DNA of 64,000 bases from Candidatus Jettenia caeni (GCA_000296795.1 BAFH01000003.1:1550401-1614400); one strand, 5' to 3'. Positions 53,112 to 62,209 are shown, counted from the stretch's first letter. The notes: generated by a model from the letters alone, not told the origin. Program-made: numbers and translations.

Positions 53112-54080
53112 ATGAACCCTAATTTTTTTATACGCGATATTCCCATATGTGGGGATTTAATTTTGTCTCCTATGGCAGGATTTTCCGATATTCCTTATAG
53201 GCTCATTTGCCGGGAATTTGGTATGGCAATGAGTTGTGCAGAAGTGGTTTCTATGGACGGGGTGTTGTGGAAAAACAGGAAAACCTTTCAATTGCTTGAT
53301 TTTAGACCAGTTGAGAGACCTGTCTCATTTCAGATACTTGGTAACGATGAAGATAAAATTGCGGAGGCCAGTCGCATGATGGAAGCGCTGGGGCCGGATG
53401 TTATCGATGTCAATATGGGCTGTTCTGTGTCGGATATAGCCGGCAAAGGAGCCGGGGCAGGGCTTCTGAAAAATCCCCAAAAGATTAGAAAGATTTTCCA
53501 GAAATTAACGAAAGTGCTCCGTGTTCCGGTAACCGGTAAAATTCGGTTAGGATGGGACGATAAGTCACGCAACTATCTGGATGTTGCCCGGATTCTCGAA
53601 GAAAATGGCGCCGCACTTATTGCCGTTCATGGCCGTACAAGATCTCAATTCTTTCGCGGCAAGGCCGATTGGGATGCGATTGCAGAGGTTAAGCAGGCTG
53701 TAAAGATCCCGGTAATTGGTAATGGCGATGTAAGATGTGTCGCAGATATTGAACGCATGAAACAGCATACCGGGTGCGATGGTGTAATGATTGGACGGGC
53801 CGCTATCGGCCATCCATGGATTTTTCAACGCAGGGACAGAAGTCAGATAACATACCGTGAAAAGATCGAACTCATCCGGCGCCATATATCACTTATGCAG
53901 GCATACTATGGAAAGGAGATCGGTATTATCCTTTTCCGCAAGCATATAGTTAAATATATTATGTCCATGCCCATGGCTACTGAGTTGCGTCCCTATTTAT
54001 TACAATGCGATAGTTCCGAAGAGATCCTCGAACTTGTGACTTCTCATGTGGAGCGTATCCAGGAGCATAAGGTTGCGTAA
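53112..54080 (+). CDS. dusB: tRNA-dihydrouridine synthase
   Basis: 322 residues. The Dus motifs are clear: LILSPMAGFSDIPYRLICREFG, VIDVNMGCSVSDIAGKGAGAGLL (with the catalytic Cys), VPVTGKIRLGWDD, IAVHGRTRSQFFRGKADW and IPVIGNGDV, ending in the helical domain. It reduces uridines of tRNA with FMN and NADPH in the cytoplasm. The residues after the catalytic Cys (SVSDI) differ from the common PVKK, but the fold and flavin contacts are kept. Confidence 0.95.
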   Translation: MNPNFFIRDIPICGDLILSPMAGFSDIPYRLICREFGMAMSCAEVVSMDGVLWKNRKTFQLLDFRPVERPVSFQILGNDEDKIAEASRMMEALGPDVIDVNMGCSVSDIAGKGAGAGLLKNPQKIRKIFQKLTKVLRVPVTGKIRLGWDDKSRNYLDVARILEENGAALIAVHGRTRSQFFRGKADWDAIAEVKQAVKIPVIGNGDVRCVADIERMKQHTGCDGVMIGRAAIGHPWIFQRRDRSQITYREKIELIRRHISLMQAYYGKEIGIILFRKHIVKYIMSMPMATELRPYLLQCDSSEEILELVTSHVERIQEHKVA

Positions 54081-54286
54081 GGTATTTGATTTCGGATACG
54101 GATGAATGTAGCTTATCAGAATATTTATTTGACAGGATTGGCAAGATAGACAGGATATGAGAAAGGATAGTAAAAGATGGGCAGGACAGGCTGAAAAACA
54201 ATAGAGTAAAGAGGATAAAAATTCTGTAAATCCCGTCTAAAATTGAATAACAGTGCATCATTCATAATTAAAAAAAAGAAAGAACA
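54081..54286. repeat. 206-bp gap with GACAGGAT-type repeat
   Basis: TTTGACAGGATTGGCAAGATAGACAGGATAT and CTGTAAATCCCGTCTAAAAT resemble pieces near 14110-14140. I looked for a cobalamin riboswitch before the cobalamin genes and saw none of the conserved GCCACTG-type elements. Confidence 0.5.
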
Positions 54287-55294
54287 ATGAAAACAGGTAT
54301 TGTATTAATTTCACATGGCAGTAAATTGAGCAGCGGCAATGATGGGTTATTTAAGGTGGCTGATATGCTGCGTGCAATGAATCGGTGGGACATGGTAGAA
54401 GGGGCCTTTTTGCAATTGGCAGAACCGGGATTTGGAGAAGTCGTAAAAAGAATCGTTGAGCATGGAATTCATCGGATCGTAGTGGTACCGTTGTTATTAT
54501 TCAAAGGAAACCATGTCTACAAAGATATCCCTGAAATGATGGAAAACGAAAAGGCAAAATACCCACAGGCAGAGTTTCTCTATGCCGATAATATCGGCGC
54601 AGATGAGCGGATTGCCCTGATTGCCGCTGACCGTATTTATGAGGCATTGATAGAAAAACAGTACGGAGGCAAACCTCGTATCGAACAGCCACAGGACATT
54701 GTTGACGAGAGCTTTGAGATTATTGATAAACTCGTTGATTTACAATCTGTACCAGAACTGCACAGGCCAATCATTCAACGCGCTATTCATGCTACCGGTG
54801 ATACAGAATATGCATATAATTTGATTTTCCACCCAAAGGCTGTCGGGGCAGGTATACGCTCTTTGAAAGACGGGAAGAATATTGTCACTGATGTGAATAT
54901 GGTTAAATCCGGAATCAATAAAGGGCCTGTTGAGAAGTTTGGGGGTAAGATAATTTGTAAAATTGCCGAGAAATCTGTTGCTGAGGACGCAAATCGTTTG
55001 GGTAAAACTCGCGCCATAGTAGCTATGCAGCAATCTATTCATGAGATGAAAGATGGGATTGTCGCCATAGGCAATGCTCCTACTGCCTTGTTTGAACTCA
55101 TTGATCTGATAAAAAAAGGGTTGGCACAACCGGCTCTCGTGATAGGTATTCCGGTTGGTTTTGTAGGCGCAGTTGAGGCAAAATATGCGTTAAAGGATGT
55201 CTCTATTCCTTATATAACCAACACAAACCGGAAGGGCGGTAGCGCTGTGGCGGTATCGATCGTTAATGCGCTTATAAAATTAGCTAAAGAGTAG
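54287..55294 (+). CDS. cbiXC: CbiX-CbiC fusion: sirohydrochlorin cobaltochelatase and precorrin-8 methylmutase
   Basis: 335 residues carrying two enzymes. Residues 1-125 are a short CbiX: GIVLISHGSKLSSGNDGLF and VVVPLLLFKGNHVYKDIPEMM, with the metal-site His residues. Residues 130-335 are CbiC/CobH: ESFEIIDKLVD, RAIHATGDTEYAYNLIFHP (catalytic His), GKNIVTDVNMVKSGI, and AIGNAPTALFEL...VGIPVGFVGAVEAK. It inserts cobalt into sirohydrochlorin early and moves a methyl group late in the anaerobic cobalamin path. Fusing the two ends of the pathway is worth noting. Confidence 0.94.
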   Translation: MKTGIVLISHGSKLSSGNDGLFKVADMLRAMNRWDMVEGAFLQLAEPGFGEVVKRIVEHGIHRIVVVPLLLFKGNHVYKDIPEMMENEKAKYPQAEFLYADNIGADERIALIAADRIYEALIEKQYGGKPRIEQPQDIVDESFEIIDKLVDLQSVPELHRPIIQRAIHATGDTEYAYNLIFHPKAVGAGIRSLKDGKNIVTDVNMVKSGINKGPVEKFGGKIICKIAEKSVAEDANRLGKTRAIVAMQQSIHEMKDGIVAIGNAPTALFELIDLIKKGLAQPALVIGIPVGFVGAVEAKYALKDVSIPYITNTNRKGGSAVAVSIVNALIKLAKE

Positions 55295-55337
55295 TAAAGT
55301 TTTTGTAACACGTTCAATCATAATCCTATTTTGATGT

Positions 55338-56471
55338 ATGTCTTTACGATCTGGTTATACAACAGGAAGTTGTGCAACAGCGGCAGCTAAGGCAGCAGCT
55401 ATCGGCTTAATGAAGGGAAAGATTCCCGATGAGGTGGAGATTGATACCCCGATTGGGGTAAAACTTAAACTGGGCATCCTCGACAAGCGGTTGTCAGATA
55501 TGGTGTCAGAGTGTGCTGTGCAGAAAGATGCCGGAGACGACCCTGATGTGACGAACGGATGCAGGATATATGCCCGGGTTGAGTGGATCGATACTGAGGC
55601 GATAGAAATCGACGGTGGTGAAGGAGTAGGCCGGGTTACGAAACCAGGACTGCAGGTAGCGGTGGGCAATGCTGCGATTAATCCTGTGCCAAGACGTATG
55701 ATTGAAGATGCTGTAAGAGAAGCGATCGGCAGTGGTGTTGGAGTAAAGGTTATAATCTCTGTCCCTGAAGGGAGGACTTTAGGAGAAAAGACGTTCAATC
55801 CCAGACTCGGTATAACAGGGGGGATCTCCATTATCGGCACTACAGGGATTGTCCGTCCTATGTCAGAAGAATCTTTTAAAACATCTTTATTATGCGGACT
55901 TGACATCGCCCGGGGAATTGGATATGAGACGGCAGTCCTGGCGCCTGGCAGCCTCGGTGAACGTTCCATTCTGAATCTGGTTGATATCCCCAAGGACCAG
56001 GTTATCCAAATAAGCAATTTTGTCGGTTTTATGTTAGAGGAGGCGCAAAAAAGACTTTTCAAGAAGATTATACTTGCAGGACATCCAGGTAAACTGGCAA
56101 AGCTGTTACGGGGTGATTTCCATACCCACAGCGCTGTTTCAAAGCCTGCAAATGATATTCTGATAGATATTATGCAACGTGCTTCTCTTCCTGATAGCGT
56201 ACTCAAGGCCTTAAAAGATGTTTCTACCGTAGAGGGGATAATTGAATTATTACGAGACAATTTCCTATCAGTTATGAACAAAGTAGCAGATGAGATAGAG
56301 GGGAAGGTATTGGCATTTTATAAGAATAAACAGTCGTCATTTGCTATTCCGGAGGCTGGTGTAATCTTATTTGATATGAAGGGTTCAGTTATTGGTATTT
56401 CACACATTGCTCAAACATGGCTAGAGATTACAAAAACAAAGTCGTTATCATCGGTTGTGGACCAGGGTTAA
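55338..56471 (+). CDS. cbiD: Cobalt-precorrin-5B C1-methyltransferase
   Basis: 377 residues, the right length for CbiD. The family start LRSGYTTGSCATAAAKAA and ITGGISIIGTTGIVRPMSEESF are diagnostic. It methylates the corrin ring at C1 and is a marker of the anaerobic cobalamin path. Starts 43 bases after the CbiX-CbiC gene and overlaps cbiE by 55 bases. The start is ATG 55338. Confidence 0.96.
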   Translation: MSLRSGYTTGSCATAAAKAAAIGLMKGKIPDEVEIDTPIGVKLKLGILDKRLSDMVSECAVQKDAGDDPDVTNGCRIYARVEWIDTEAIEIDGGEGVGRVTKPGLQVAVGNAAINPVPRRMIEDAVREAIGSGVGVKVIISVPEGRTLGEKTFNPRLGITGGISIIGTTGIVRPMSEESFKTSLLCGLDIARGIGYETAVLAPGSLGERSILNLVDIPKDQVIQISNFVGFMLEEAQKRLFKKIILAGHPGKLAKLLRGDFHTHSAVSKPANDILIDIMQRASLPDSVLKALKDVSTVEGIIELLRDNFLSVMNKVADEIEGKVLAFYKNKQSSFAIPEAGVILFDMKGSVIGISHIAQTWLEITKTKSLSSVVDQG

Positions 56472-57061
56472 AGGCTTATATTTCTCCCAAGGCCCTCTAT
56501 AATATTAACAAAGCCGATATCCTCGTAGGAAGCCGGCGTCTGTTAAAATTGTTTCCGGATATAGATGCTAAAAAAATGATCCTGGAAAAGAATTACAAAA
56601 TTATGGTGGAGAGAATCAGTGCCTGGCGCTCTACAAAGCAGGTTGTAGTGCTGGTTAGTGGCGACCCGTGTTTTTTCAGTTATACAAAGATGCTGGCAAA
56701 AGACATAGGCCGTGAATCCTGCCTGATCATTCCCGGCATCAGCAGTATGCAGCTTGCCTTTGCGGCTATTGGCGAATGCTGGGACGATGCGTGCTTTATG
56801 AGTTTACACGGAAGAGATACCGAATATGCAGAGCTTGTGAAAAAGGTTAGAGAGCAGGGTAAGGTTGGAATATTGACAGACCATAAGAATACACCCGCTA
56901 TTATTGCCCGCCGGTTATTAGAAAATGGAATCCGGGAGAGACGTATGTTTGTATGCGAGAATCTTTCCCTTCCGGATGAACGTGTCCACGAGGCAGATTT
57001 AATTTCTGCATTGAATATAAAGACAAATGGGCTGGTTGTGGTGATTATCACAAAGAAGTAA
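56417..57061 (+). CDS. cbiE: Precorrin-6y C5,15-methyltransferase, CbiE subunit
   Basis: 214 residues, tetrapyrrole methylase fold: VIIGCGPGLKAYISPKA, VVVLVSGDPCFFSYTKML (GDP motif), IIPGISSMQLAFAAIG and LTDHKNTPAII. It lacks the CbiT domain, so the decarboxylating partner must be elsewhere. Its ATG lies inside cbiD (55-base overlap), typical coupling. It uses SAM to methylate C5 of the ring. Confidence 0.94.
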   Translation: MARDYKNKVVIIGCGPGLKAYISPKALYNINKADILVGSRRLLKLFPDIDAKKMILEKNYKIMVERISAWRSTKQVVVLVSGDPCFFSYTKMLAKDIGRESCLIIPGISSMQLAFAAIGECWDDACFMSLHGRDTEYAELVKKVREQGKVGILTDHKNTPAIIARRLLENGIRERRMFVCENLSLPDERVHEADLISALNIKTNGLVVVIITKK

Positions 57062-57406
57062 TTGTTTCGTTAGCCACGAACTGACACGAATAGGCACGAA
57101 TAAAAAAGGACATGGTACAAGTTTCGTTATAAATTTATATTCATGTATAGGATTTTTAATTCCGTAGGGCAACCCTTTAGGGTTGCTCTCCCCCATGCGC
57201 GTTCAGGCGAGGAGGAAGCAAGGCTAAAGCCTTGCCCTGCATTTATGTATAGGAAATTCAAAGTTTTTCATGATTTAATGTATAGGATTTCAAACTAACT
57301 ATGTAGTGGCAAGGCGCGCCTTGCCACTACCGTATTTAACTCGTGGTCAAGTAACTATAAGGCATGTATTTTATTTGAATAAATTCGTGTTCATTCGTGT
57401 AAATTC
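57062..57406. repeat. 345-bp repeat-rich gap
   Basis: It holds CGAACTGACACGAATAGGCACG repeats (about 57075), a composite repeat at 57162-57240 (GGGCAACCCTTTAGGGTTGC joined to AAGCAAGGCTAAAGCCTTGC) and a TGGCAAGGCGCGCCTTGCCA palindrome (about 57306-57325). The sister of the composite repeat is at 63491-63567. The TTCGTG repeat at the end runs into cbiL. Confidence 0.75.
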
Positions 57407-58123
57407 GTGGCTAAACATTCTCCAGGTAATTTCTACGGCATCGGTTTAGGTCCGGGTGATCCGGAACTCCTTACGTTAAAAGCAATTCATACAATTCAGA
57501 AGGTGGACTATATTTTTGTTCCAAAATCTTCTTTAAAAGAAGATAGCCTGGCGCTGGAGATTGTTAAGGATTACGTAAAAGATAAAAAGGTAATAGAACA
57601 GGTGTATCCCATGACGAAGGATACCGCGATTCTCAATACCGCATGGTTTAAAGCTGCAGAAGAGGTATATGCTCAAGTCGTAGCCGGGCATGAAGTTGCT
57701 TATCTTACCCTTGGAGACCCCCTGACTTTTAGCACCTATATTTATTTGCTGCGCCATTTAACTTCTATGCTGCCAGATCAATGCATACACACCATTCCTG
57801 GTATCACTTCATATAATGCTGCTGCATGTTTAGCTAATTATCCGCTCCTGGCAGGGGATGAAAAATTGGCAGTAATTCCGGTACCAACAGATATGAATAC
57901 ATTACGCCCTATCCTTGAAACATTTAATACGGTTGTGATGATGAAGGTCGCCAAGAAATTGGATGAAGTGATTCAATTACTTGAGGAGTTAAAACTAGCA
58001 AAAAATGCTTTGTTTGCTTCTTACATTGGTCAGAAAAATGCATTTCTTACGTGCGATCTTATATCCCTGAAAAGCAGTGGAAGAGGGTATATGTCGGTTC
58101 TTATAGTGAAACAAAGGAAATAA
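57407..58123 (+). CDS. cbiL: Precorrin-2 C20-methyltransferase
   Basis: 238 residues. NFYGIGLGPGDPELLTLKAI and VAYLTLGDPLTFSTYIYLLRHL are the CbiL/CobI motifs, with TIPGITSYNAAACLANYPL. It adds the C20 methyl group in the early cobalamin path. The only available start is GTG 57407, inside a dispersed TTCGTG repeat (GTGGCTAAACATTCTCCAGG), so the first five codons or so come from the repeat. The conserved core begins at residue 9, so function is probably kept. It ends the cobalamin run. Confidence 0.92.
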   Translation: MAKHSPGNFYGIGLGPGDPELLTLKAIHTIQKVDYIFVPKSSLKEDSLALEIVKDYVKDKKVIEQVYPMTKDTAILNTAWFKAAEEVYAQVVAGHEVAYLTLGDPLTFSTYIYLLRHLTSMLPDQCIHTIPGITSYNAAACLANYPLLAGDEKLAVIPVPTDMNTLRPILETFNTVVMMKVAKKLDEVIQLLEELKLAKNALFASYIGQKNAFLTCDLISLKSSGRGYMSVLIVKQRK

Positions 58124-58410
58124 TGAAAAGAAATGAGTCTATAAACTGAGAGAAATTTGTCTAAGATTCTGGATAAATTTTAGAGAAAGATAGTCGGCCT
58201 CTAAAAGATTTCTGAAATGAAAATTAATTGTTAAAGTTTTCTTTATCTTTTTAAGTATTCGGTGATTAAAAGAGTAAAGAAAAGAAGAAATTAGATGCTT
58301 GTAATCTAATTCAGGAATGATTGGAATAATCTTTGCCATACTATTATGAAAATCGGTATAACGTTCTTTCTATGTTTCAAAACGAAAATATTATAATAAG
58401 GAGAAAATTA

Positions 58411-58638
58411 ATGAAGAGAATGATATGTTTATTGATTTTACTCTGTATAATAACAATAACAGGTAACATAGGTGCTGCGCTGGCTCATGGATTAATTATT
58501 TACCCTGCAAAAGGCCAGAGTCAGGAGCAGATGGAAAAGGATAAATATGAGTGTTACTCCTGGGCAAAACAACAGACCGGATTTGATCCCATGGTAGCGT
58601 CCATTTTGATGGGTCAAAGCCACTGCTTTTTTCTATAA
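58411..58638 (+). CDS. Short exported protein, probably truncated
   Basis: 75 residues from ATG 58411 behind AAGGAG. Signal peptide MKRMICLLILLCIITITGNI ending ALA, then HGLIIYPAKGQSQEQMEKDK, YECYSWAKQQTGFDPM, a motif of small exported proteins with a glycine-zipper-like C-terminus. It stops abruptly at GQSHCFFL where that part should begin. The following reading frame belongs to another protein, so a deletion probably fused two genes. Confidence 0.65.
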   Translation: MKRMICLLILLCIITITGNIGAALAHGLIIYPAKGQSQEQMEKDKYECYSWAKQQTGFDPMVASILMGQSHCFFL

Positions 58639-58964
58639 AAAATGTAATTGAGTGCTCACCGAATGGTGAATGCCAGCCCGTAACACCCGAAGATGTTAAT
58701 TTGCCACATTTTCTTATGATAGATTTTAAGGAAAAGACAATCAGTCCTTTAGTTGAAGGCAAGGAAGACCAAAATACTCGCATTAAACGCATGGAAAGTA
58801 TAGAAGGAAAGTTGATTCTGCAAGGAGCAGAAAAGGGTAGAGAAGGTATAAGAAATGTTATTGGCTGGACGGCATCAATTTCGGAAGAGACGGGTAAAAC
58901 CGTGGTGACAATCTCCGGTGACGATGTAGCTTTTGTCGTTTTTGGCGCCTGTCTGCCCCGTTAG
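58626..58964 (+). pseudogene. 3' remnant of a small exported protein gene
   Basis: The frame FSIKNVIECSPNGECQPVTP, then EDVNLPHFLMIDFKEKTI, continues to ISGDDVAFVVFGACLPR with no start codon of its own except TTG 58701. The N-terminal signal peptide expected for such a Cys-containing envelope protein is missing. It abuts the truncated gene upstream. Expression from TTG 58701 (87 residues) cannot be ruled out. Confidence 0.5.
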
Positions 58965-59285
58965 AATCTCTTGATGGGAATATTATGATTGAGAATTTCA
59001 ATAGCGTGTGGGGATTATCTTATCTTGCATGAAATTGAACTTATTGTTCCTGCCTTTTCAAAGGAATACATGTGCCCTATGCTGTCCGGTCTCAATCATT
59101 GATCACTGCTCTATGATATTTTGTTTTGAGACCGCTCATAGTAATGCATGATAAAAGAGAGTATGAGGATTGTTTCAGAAAAGATCCTTGCAATGATATC
59201 GTATGTTTAATCTATCGTAAGACGTTCTTTTAGAAAATCAGTTTAACTTTTGGCAATACTTCATTTCATTAGAGGAGGGACGGTT
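58965..59285. other. 321-bp gap without gene
   Basis: An 8-bp inverted pair GGTCTCAA/TTGAGACC (59088-59095 and 59126-59133) is the only structure seen. The ribosome site AGAGGAGGGACGGTT lies just before the next ATG. Confidence 0.5.
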
Positions 59286-60683
59286 ATGAAAAAAGGTCTT
59301 CATCTTTTCCTTCTGTGGGTAGGTATTCTTACGGCTTTTTTTCTTGTGTCGGGTTGTGTGCATTATCCTGTCAACAAACCCCTCACAAAAATCGATCCTG
59401 ACAGCGGGTACCGCGGGAAGTTTATGGGTACACCCGGAAATTCTCATGAAATGGCTTTATTTCTTACATTCTCAGGTGGCGGTACACGGGCCTCTGCTTT
59501 AGCGTATGGTGTTCTGGAAGAGCTGAGAAAGACAGAAGTAACACTGCACGGTCAAAGGCGGAGACTGCTCGATGAGGTTGATGGCATTGCTGGTGTATCC
59601 GGAGGCAGTTTTACCGCTGCGTACTACGGTCTCTTTGGTGACCGTATCTTTGAGGATTTTGAACAGAAATTCCTGAAGAAAAATGTTCAGGGTGCCCTTG
59701 TACGGAGGATGTTACTGAGACCTGACAACTGGGTTCTTCTTTCCTCTCCCTTTTTTGATCGCAGTGACCTTGCCGGTGAGTATTATAATAAACATATTTT
59801 TGATGAAAAAACCTTTGCTGATCTAGCGGCCAGGAAAGGCCCTATGATCCATATTAATGCAACCGATATGGTGACGGGTATAAGGTTGGCATTTCACCAG
59901 GATGCATTTGATGCAATCTGTTCTGATATATCCAGCTTCCCGGTTGCGCGTGCCGTAGCCGCTTCATCAGCGGTACCCATCCTCCTTACCCCGATTACTA
60001 TTCGTAACTATTCCAACAATTGTGGTTATACACTTCCCGAACAAATGGATAGGGTTTTAAAGGAACAGGATACTTCATCACGGCAATTTCATCTGGTAAG
60101 CAACATCAGACCCTATCTGGATTCTGAGAAAAGGAAGTATATCCATCTCGTTGATGGTGGTGTATCCGATAATCTTGGGCTGAGAGCTGCTCTTGATAGG
60201 ATACTAGCCCTTGGAAGTTTTTGGGATTCGGTTAAATATTTGGGACTTGAGAATATCCATAAGGTGGTTTTCATTGTAGTAAATGCAGAGACCACGGTTG
60301 ATAACAAATTGAGTCTTCTGGGACAGCCACCTCCCTTCTCCGCAATGCTCAAGTCGTATTCATCGGTATCGATTACGCGATACAATTACGAGACCGTTAT
60401 GCTGCTCAGAGAGAGTTTTCACAAATGGACAGAAGAGGTTCAAAAAAACAGGTGCGGAGATGGGCCGATCATAACGGAGTCGGGTGGCTGCGGAGATATC
60501 AAATTTTATCTCGTTGAAGTCAGGTTTGATATGTTAAAGGATGATACCGAACGCGAATACCTCAAGGGCTTACCGACCTCATTTAAATTATCCGCAGAAC
60601 AGGTTGATCATCTGCGTGAAGTTGCTCATCGAATACTCACAGAATCAAAGGACTTCCAGCAGCTTCTGGCAGAATTGCAATAA
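59286..60683 (+). CDS. Patatin-like phospholipase lipoprotein
   Basis: 465 residues from ATG 59286 behind GAGGAGGG. The signal peptide ends in a lipobox (FFLVSGC), so it is lipid-anchored. The patatin fold is clear: FSGGGTRASALAYGVLEEL (oxyanion Gly-rich loop), IAGVSGGSFTAAYYGLFG (nucleophile Ser in GxSGG) and VDGGVSDNLGLRAAL (catalytic Asp in DGG). It would hydrolyse acyl esters of lipids at the cell envelope. The downstream lipoprotein gene may be in the same operon, 55 bases away. Confidence 0.93.
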   Translation: MKKGLHLFLLWVGILTAFFLVSGCVHYPVNKPLTKIDPDSGYRGKFMGTPGNSHEMALFLTFSGGGTRASALAYGVLEELRKTEVTLHGQRRRLLDEVDGIAGVSGGSFTAAYYGLFGDRIFEDFEQKFLKKNVQGALVRRMLLRPDNWVLLSSPFFDRSDLAGEYYNKHIFDEKTFADLAARKGPMIHINATDMVTGIRLAFHQDAFDAICSDISSFPVARAVAASSAVPILLTPITIRNYSNNCGYTLPEQMDRVLKEQDTSSRQFHLVSNIRPYLDSEKRKYIHLVDGGVSDNLGLRAALDRILALGSFWDSVKYLGLENIHKVVFIVVNAETTVDNKLSLLGQPPPFSAMLKSYSSVSITRYNYETVMLLRESFHKWTEEVQKNRCGDGPIITESGGCGDIKFYLVEVRFDMLKDDTEREYLKGLPTSFKLSAEQVDHLREVAHRILTESKDFQQLLAELQ

Positions 60684-60738
60684 TAGTATTGTTATTTGCG
60701 TATTTTACCATTTTGACAATTTTAGAAAGGAGGATAAG

Positions 60739-61404
60739 TTGAAAATATCAAAAAAGGTAGTAGGTATAATAATTGCTCCGTTCATAGTCATGATGACAGT
60801 ATCATGTGCACAAACCCGCCATTCAGGTTTTCTCTCCGATTATTCTGGTTTTAAAGAAGGTCCTTCAGACGGGGCTGATCTCGTTTATATGAAGGAAGAC
60901 GTTGATTTCAGCAAATATAATAAAATCATGATGGACCAGGTAGTTTTTTATTTCAGCGAGGATTCAGAAAACAAGGGTATCCAGCCAGAAGTGATGAAAG
61001 AGTTGGCTGATGAATTTCATAAGACCTTTGCAGAAGTGGTTGGCGCCGACTATCCTTTTACCGAAACGCCTGGACCCGATGTAGTTCGTATGCGTACTGC
61101 GATAACCGATATAAAGCAGAGCCATCCAGGCATTGGGGTTGTAACTACCATAGTTCCGCAAGCCCTTGTTATCAGTACAATCAAGAAAGCAGCAACGGGA
61201 AAACATACGGGTGTTGGAAGTGCAAGCATGGAAGTAGAGTTCCTTGACTCAATGAGCAATGAGCGCATTGCTGCCGCTATTGATACAAGATCGGGGGGAA
61301 AACTCGCTGGCTGGTCTAAATATGGGGCAGTAAAGGAAGCCTTTAAATTCTGGGCGGAAAGGCTCAAAAAACGCCTTGATAAACTTCACGGCAGGGAGGG
61401 ATAG
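60739..61404 (+). CDS. DUF3313-like lipoprotein
   Basis: 221 residues from TTG 60739 behind AAAGGAGGATAAG. Lipobox MMTVSC after a short hydrophobic start. The body (HSGFLSDYSGFKEGPSDGAD, YNKIMMDQVVFYF, DIKQSHPGIGVVTTIVPQAL, VGSASMEVEFLDS) matches the look of DUF3313 lipoproteins. Function unknown; probably outer-membrane associated. A longer in-frame reading from 60541 runs through the patatin gene and is rejected. Confidence 0.8.
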   Translation: MKISKKVVGIIIAPFIVMMTVSCAQTRHSGFLSDYSGFKEGPSDGADLVYMKEDVDFSKYNKIMMDQVVFYFSEDSENKGIQPEVMKELADEFHKTFAEVVGADYPFTETPGPDVVRMRTAITDIKQSHPGIGVVTTIVPQALVISTIKKAATGKHTGVGSASMEVEFLDSMSNERIAAAIDTRSGGKLAGWSKYGAVKEAFKFWAERLKKRLDKLHGREG

Positions 61405-61462
61405 ACTACAAAGGATTTTGTGTATAGTATTCAAGGGATGAAACCGGAGAGTATTTTATATG

Positions 61463-61494
61463 GGGTGGCACGGACAAACTTGTTTGTCCGTGCT
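61463..61494. repeat. Half copy of the GGTGGCACGGACAAAC repeat
   Basis: Only the first hairpin (CGGACAAACTTGTTTGTCCG) is present. It is preceded by AGTATTCAAGGGATGAAACC, also found before copy 2, which extends the family unit leftward. Confidence 0.75.
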
Positions 61495-61612
61495 CATGGA
61501 ATCAAACCACGGTTCATTTTATAGTGATCAATGATTGAAACCAGACAGCATATGGCGAAGACGAGGTTTTGTAAACCACATGCTCTACGGTATATCGATT
61601 AATCTTTACCAG

Positions 61613-61637
61613 AGAGACAGGTTTGAAACCTGTCTCT
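61613..61637. terminator. Perfect 25-base palindrome at the intron insertion site
   Basis: AGAGACAGGTTT, G, AAACCTGTCTCT. It is of the same type as 14082-14106. The group II intron starts one base after it, at 61639. Confidence 0.75.
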
Positions 61638-61638
61638 A

Positions 61639-62209
61639 GTGCGCCTGAAAGTGCACAATGCCAAAAGGGTGAAAGTCTCTTTCAGGGAAAACGCTTTCCG
61701 TCCTGTAACCGACCGTAACTGCGACACCGTGAGGTGTGGTGGGGAGCAATGGGTGGTTGGAGACGGAATGGCAGGAAGGCAAGGTGCATGAATCAGGGAT
61801 ACCTGAGAGAGTGGGAGTGACACTCTCTCAGGAGTCAGAACCTCCATAAGAGCGAGGAAGCACCGTAATGGGTGTGGAGCAAAGGAAGGTAGGAAGGTGG
61901 AGGTATGAAGTGGATAAGACAGGAAGTCAAAACCAATGTCAGTGGCAGAAATGCCGAAGCAAATTGGAGAAATCCAGAGAAAGAGGATTGAACCTGGCTT
62001 AGAGCGGAGTACCTGTTGACAGTCGGTAGAAGACGAATGGTGAGGAGCGCTGTCATTATTGTTAGGACTGGGTTGTTCACATATACCACACCTCAGATAC
62101 TAATTGGTCGATCCCGATGGGGAAACCACTGACTGGAGAGCCGTATGCGGGAGACCCGCCTGTACGGTTCGGAGGGAGGGGAGGCGAAAGCCTTCCCTAC
62201 CCCTATCAC
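61639..62209 (+). ncRNA. ORF-less group II intron (about 570 nt)
   Basis: The 5' end is GTGCGCCTGAAAG, a group II start. Domain V is at 62138-62170: GAGCCGTA pairs with TACGGTTC around a GCGGG-AGA-CCCGC stem. Domain VI follows (GGGAGGGGAGGCGAAAGCCT, then TCCCTACCCC) with a bulged A, ending near 62209 (CCTATCAC). No reverse transcriptase reading frame is inside. It sits right after a perfect hairpin, an insertion habit known for class C introns. It could move only with help from a maturase made elsewhere. Confidence 0.85.

Noticed and set aside
54081-54286. A cobalamin riboswitch before the cobalamin genes
   Set aside because: None of the conserved B12-box or core sequences could be found by eye; the gap looks like a dispersed repeat.
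55355-56281. A 308-codon minus-strand open frame opposite cbiD
   Set aside because: It lies wholly opposite a clear cbiD gene, is rich in Ser/Pro/Arg, and has no recognisable motif or ribosome site.
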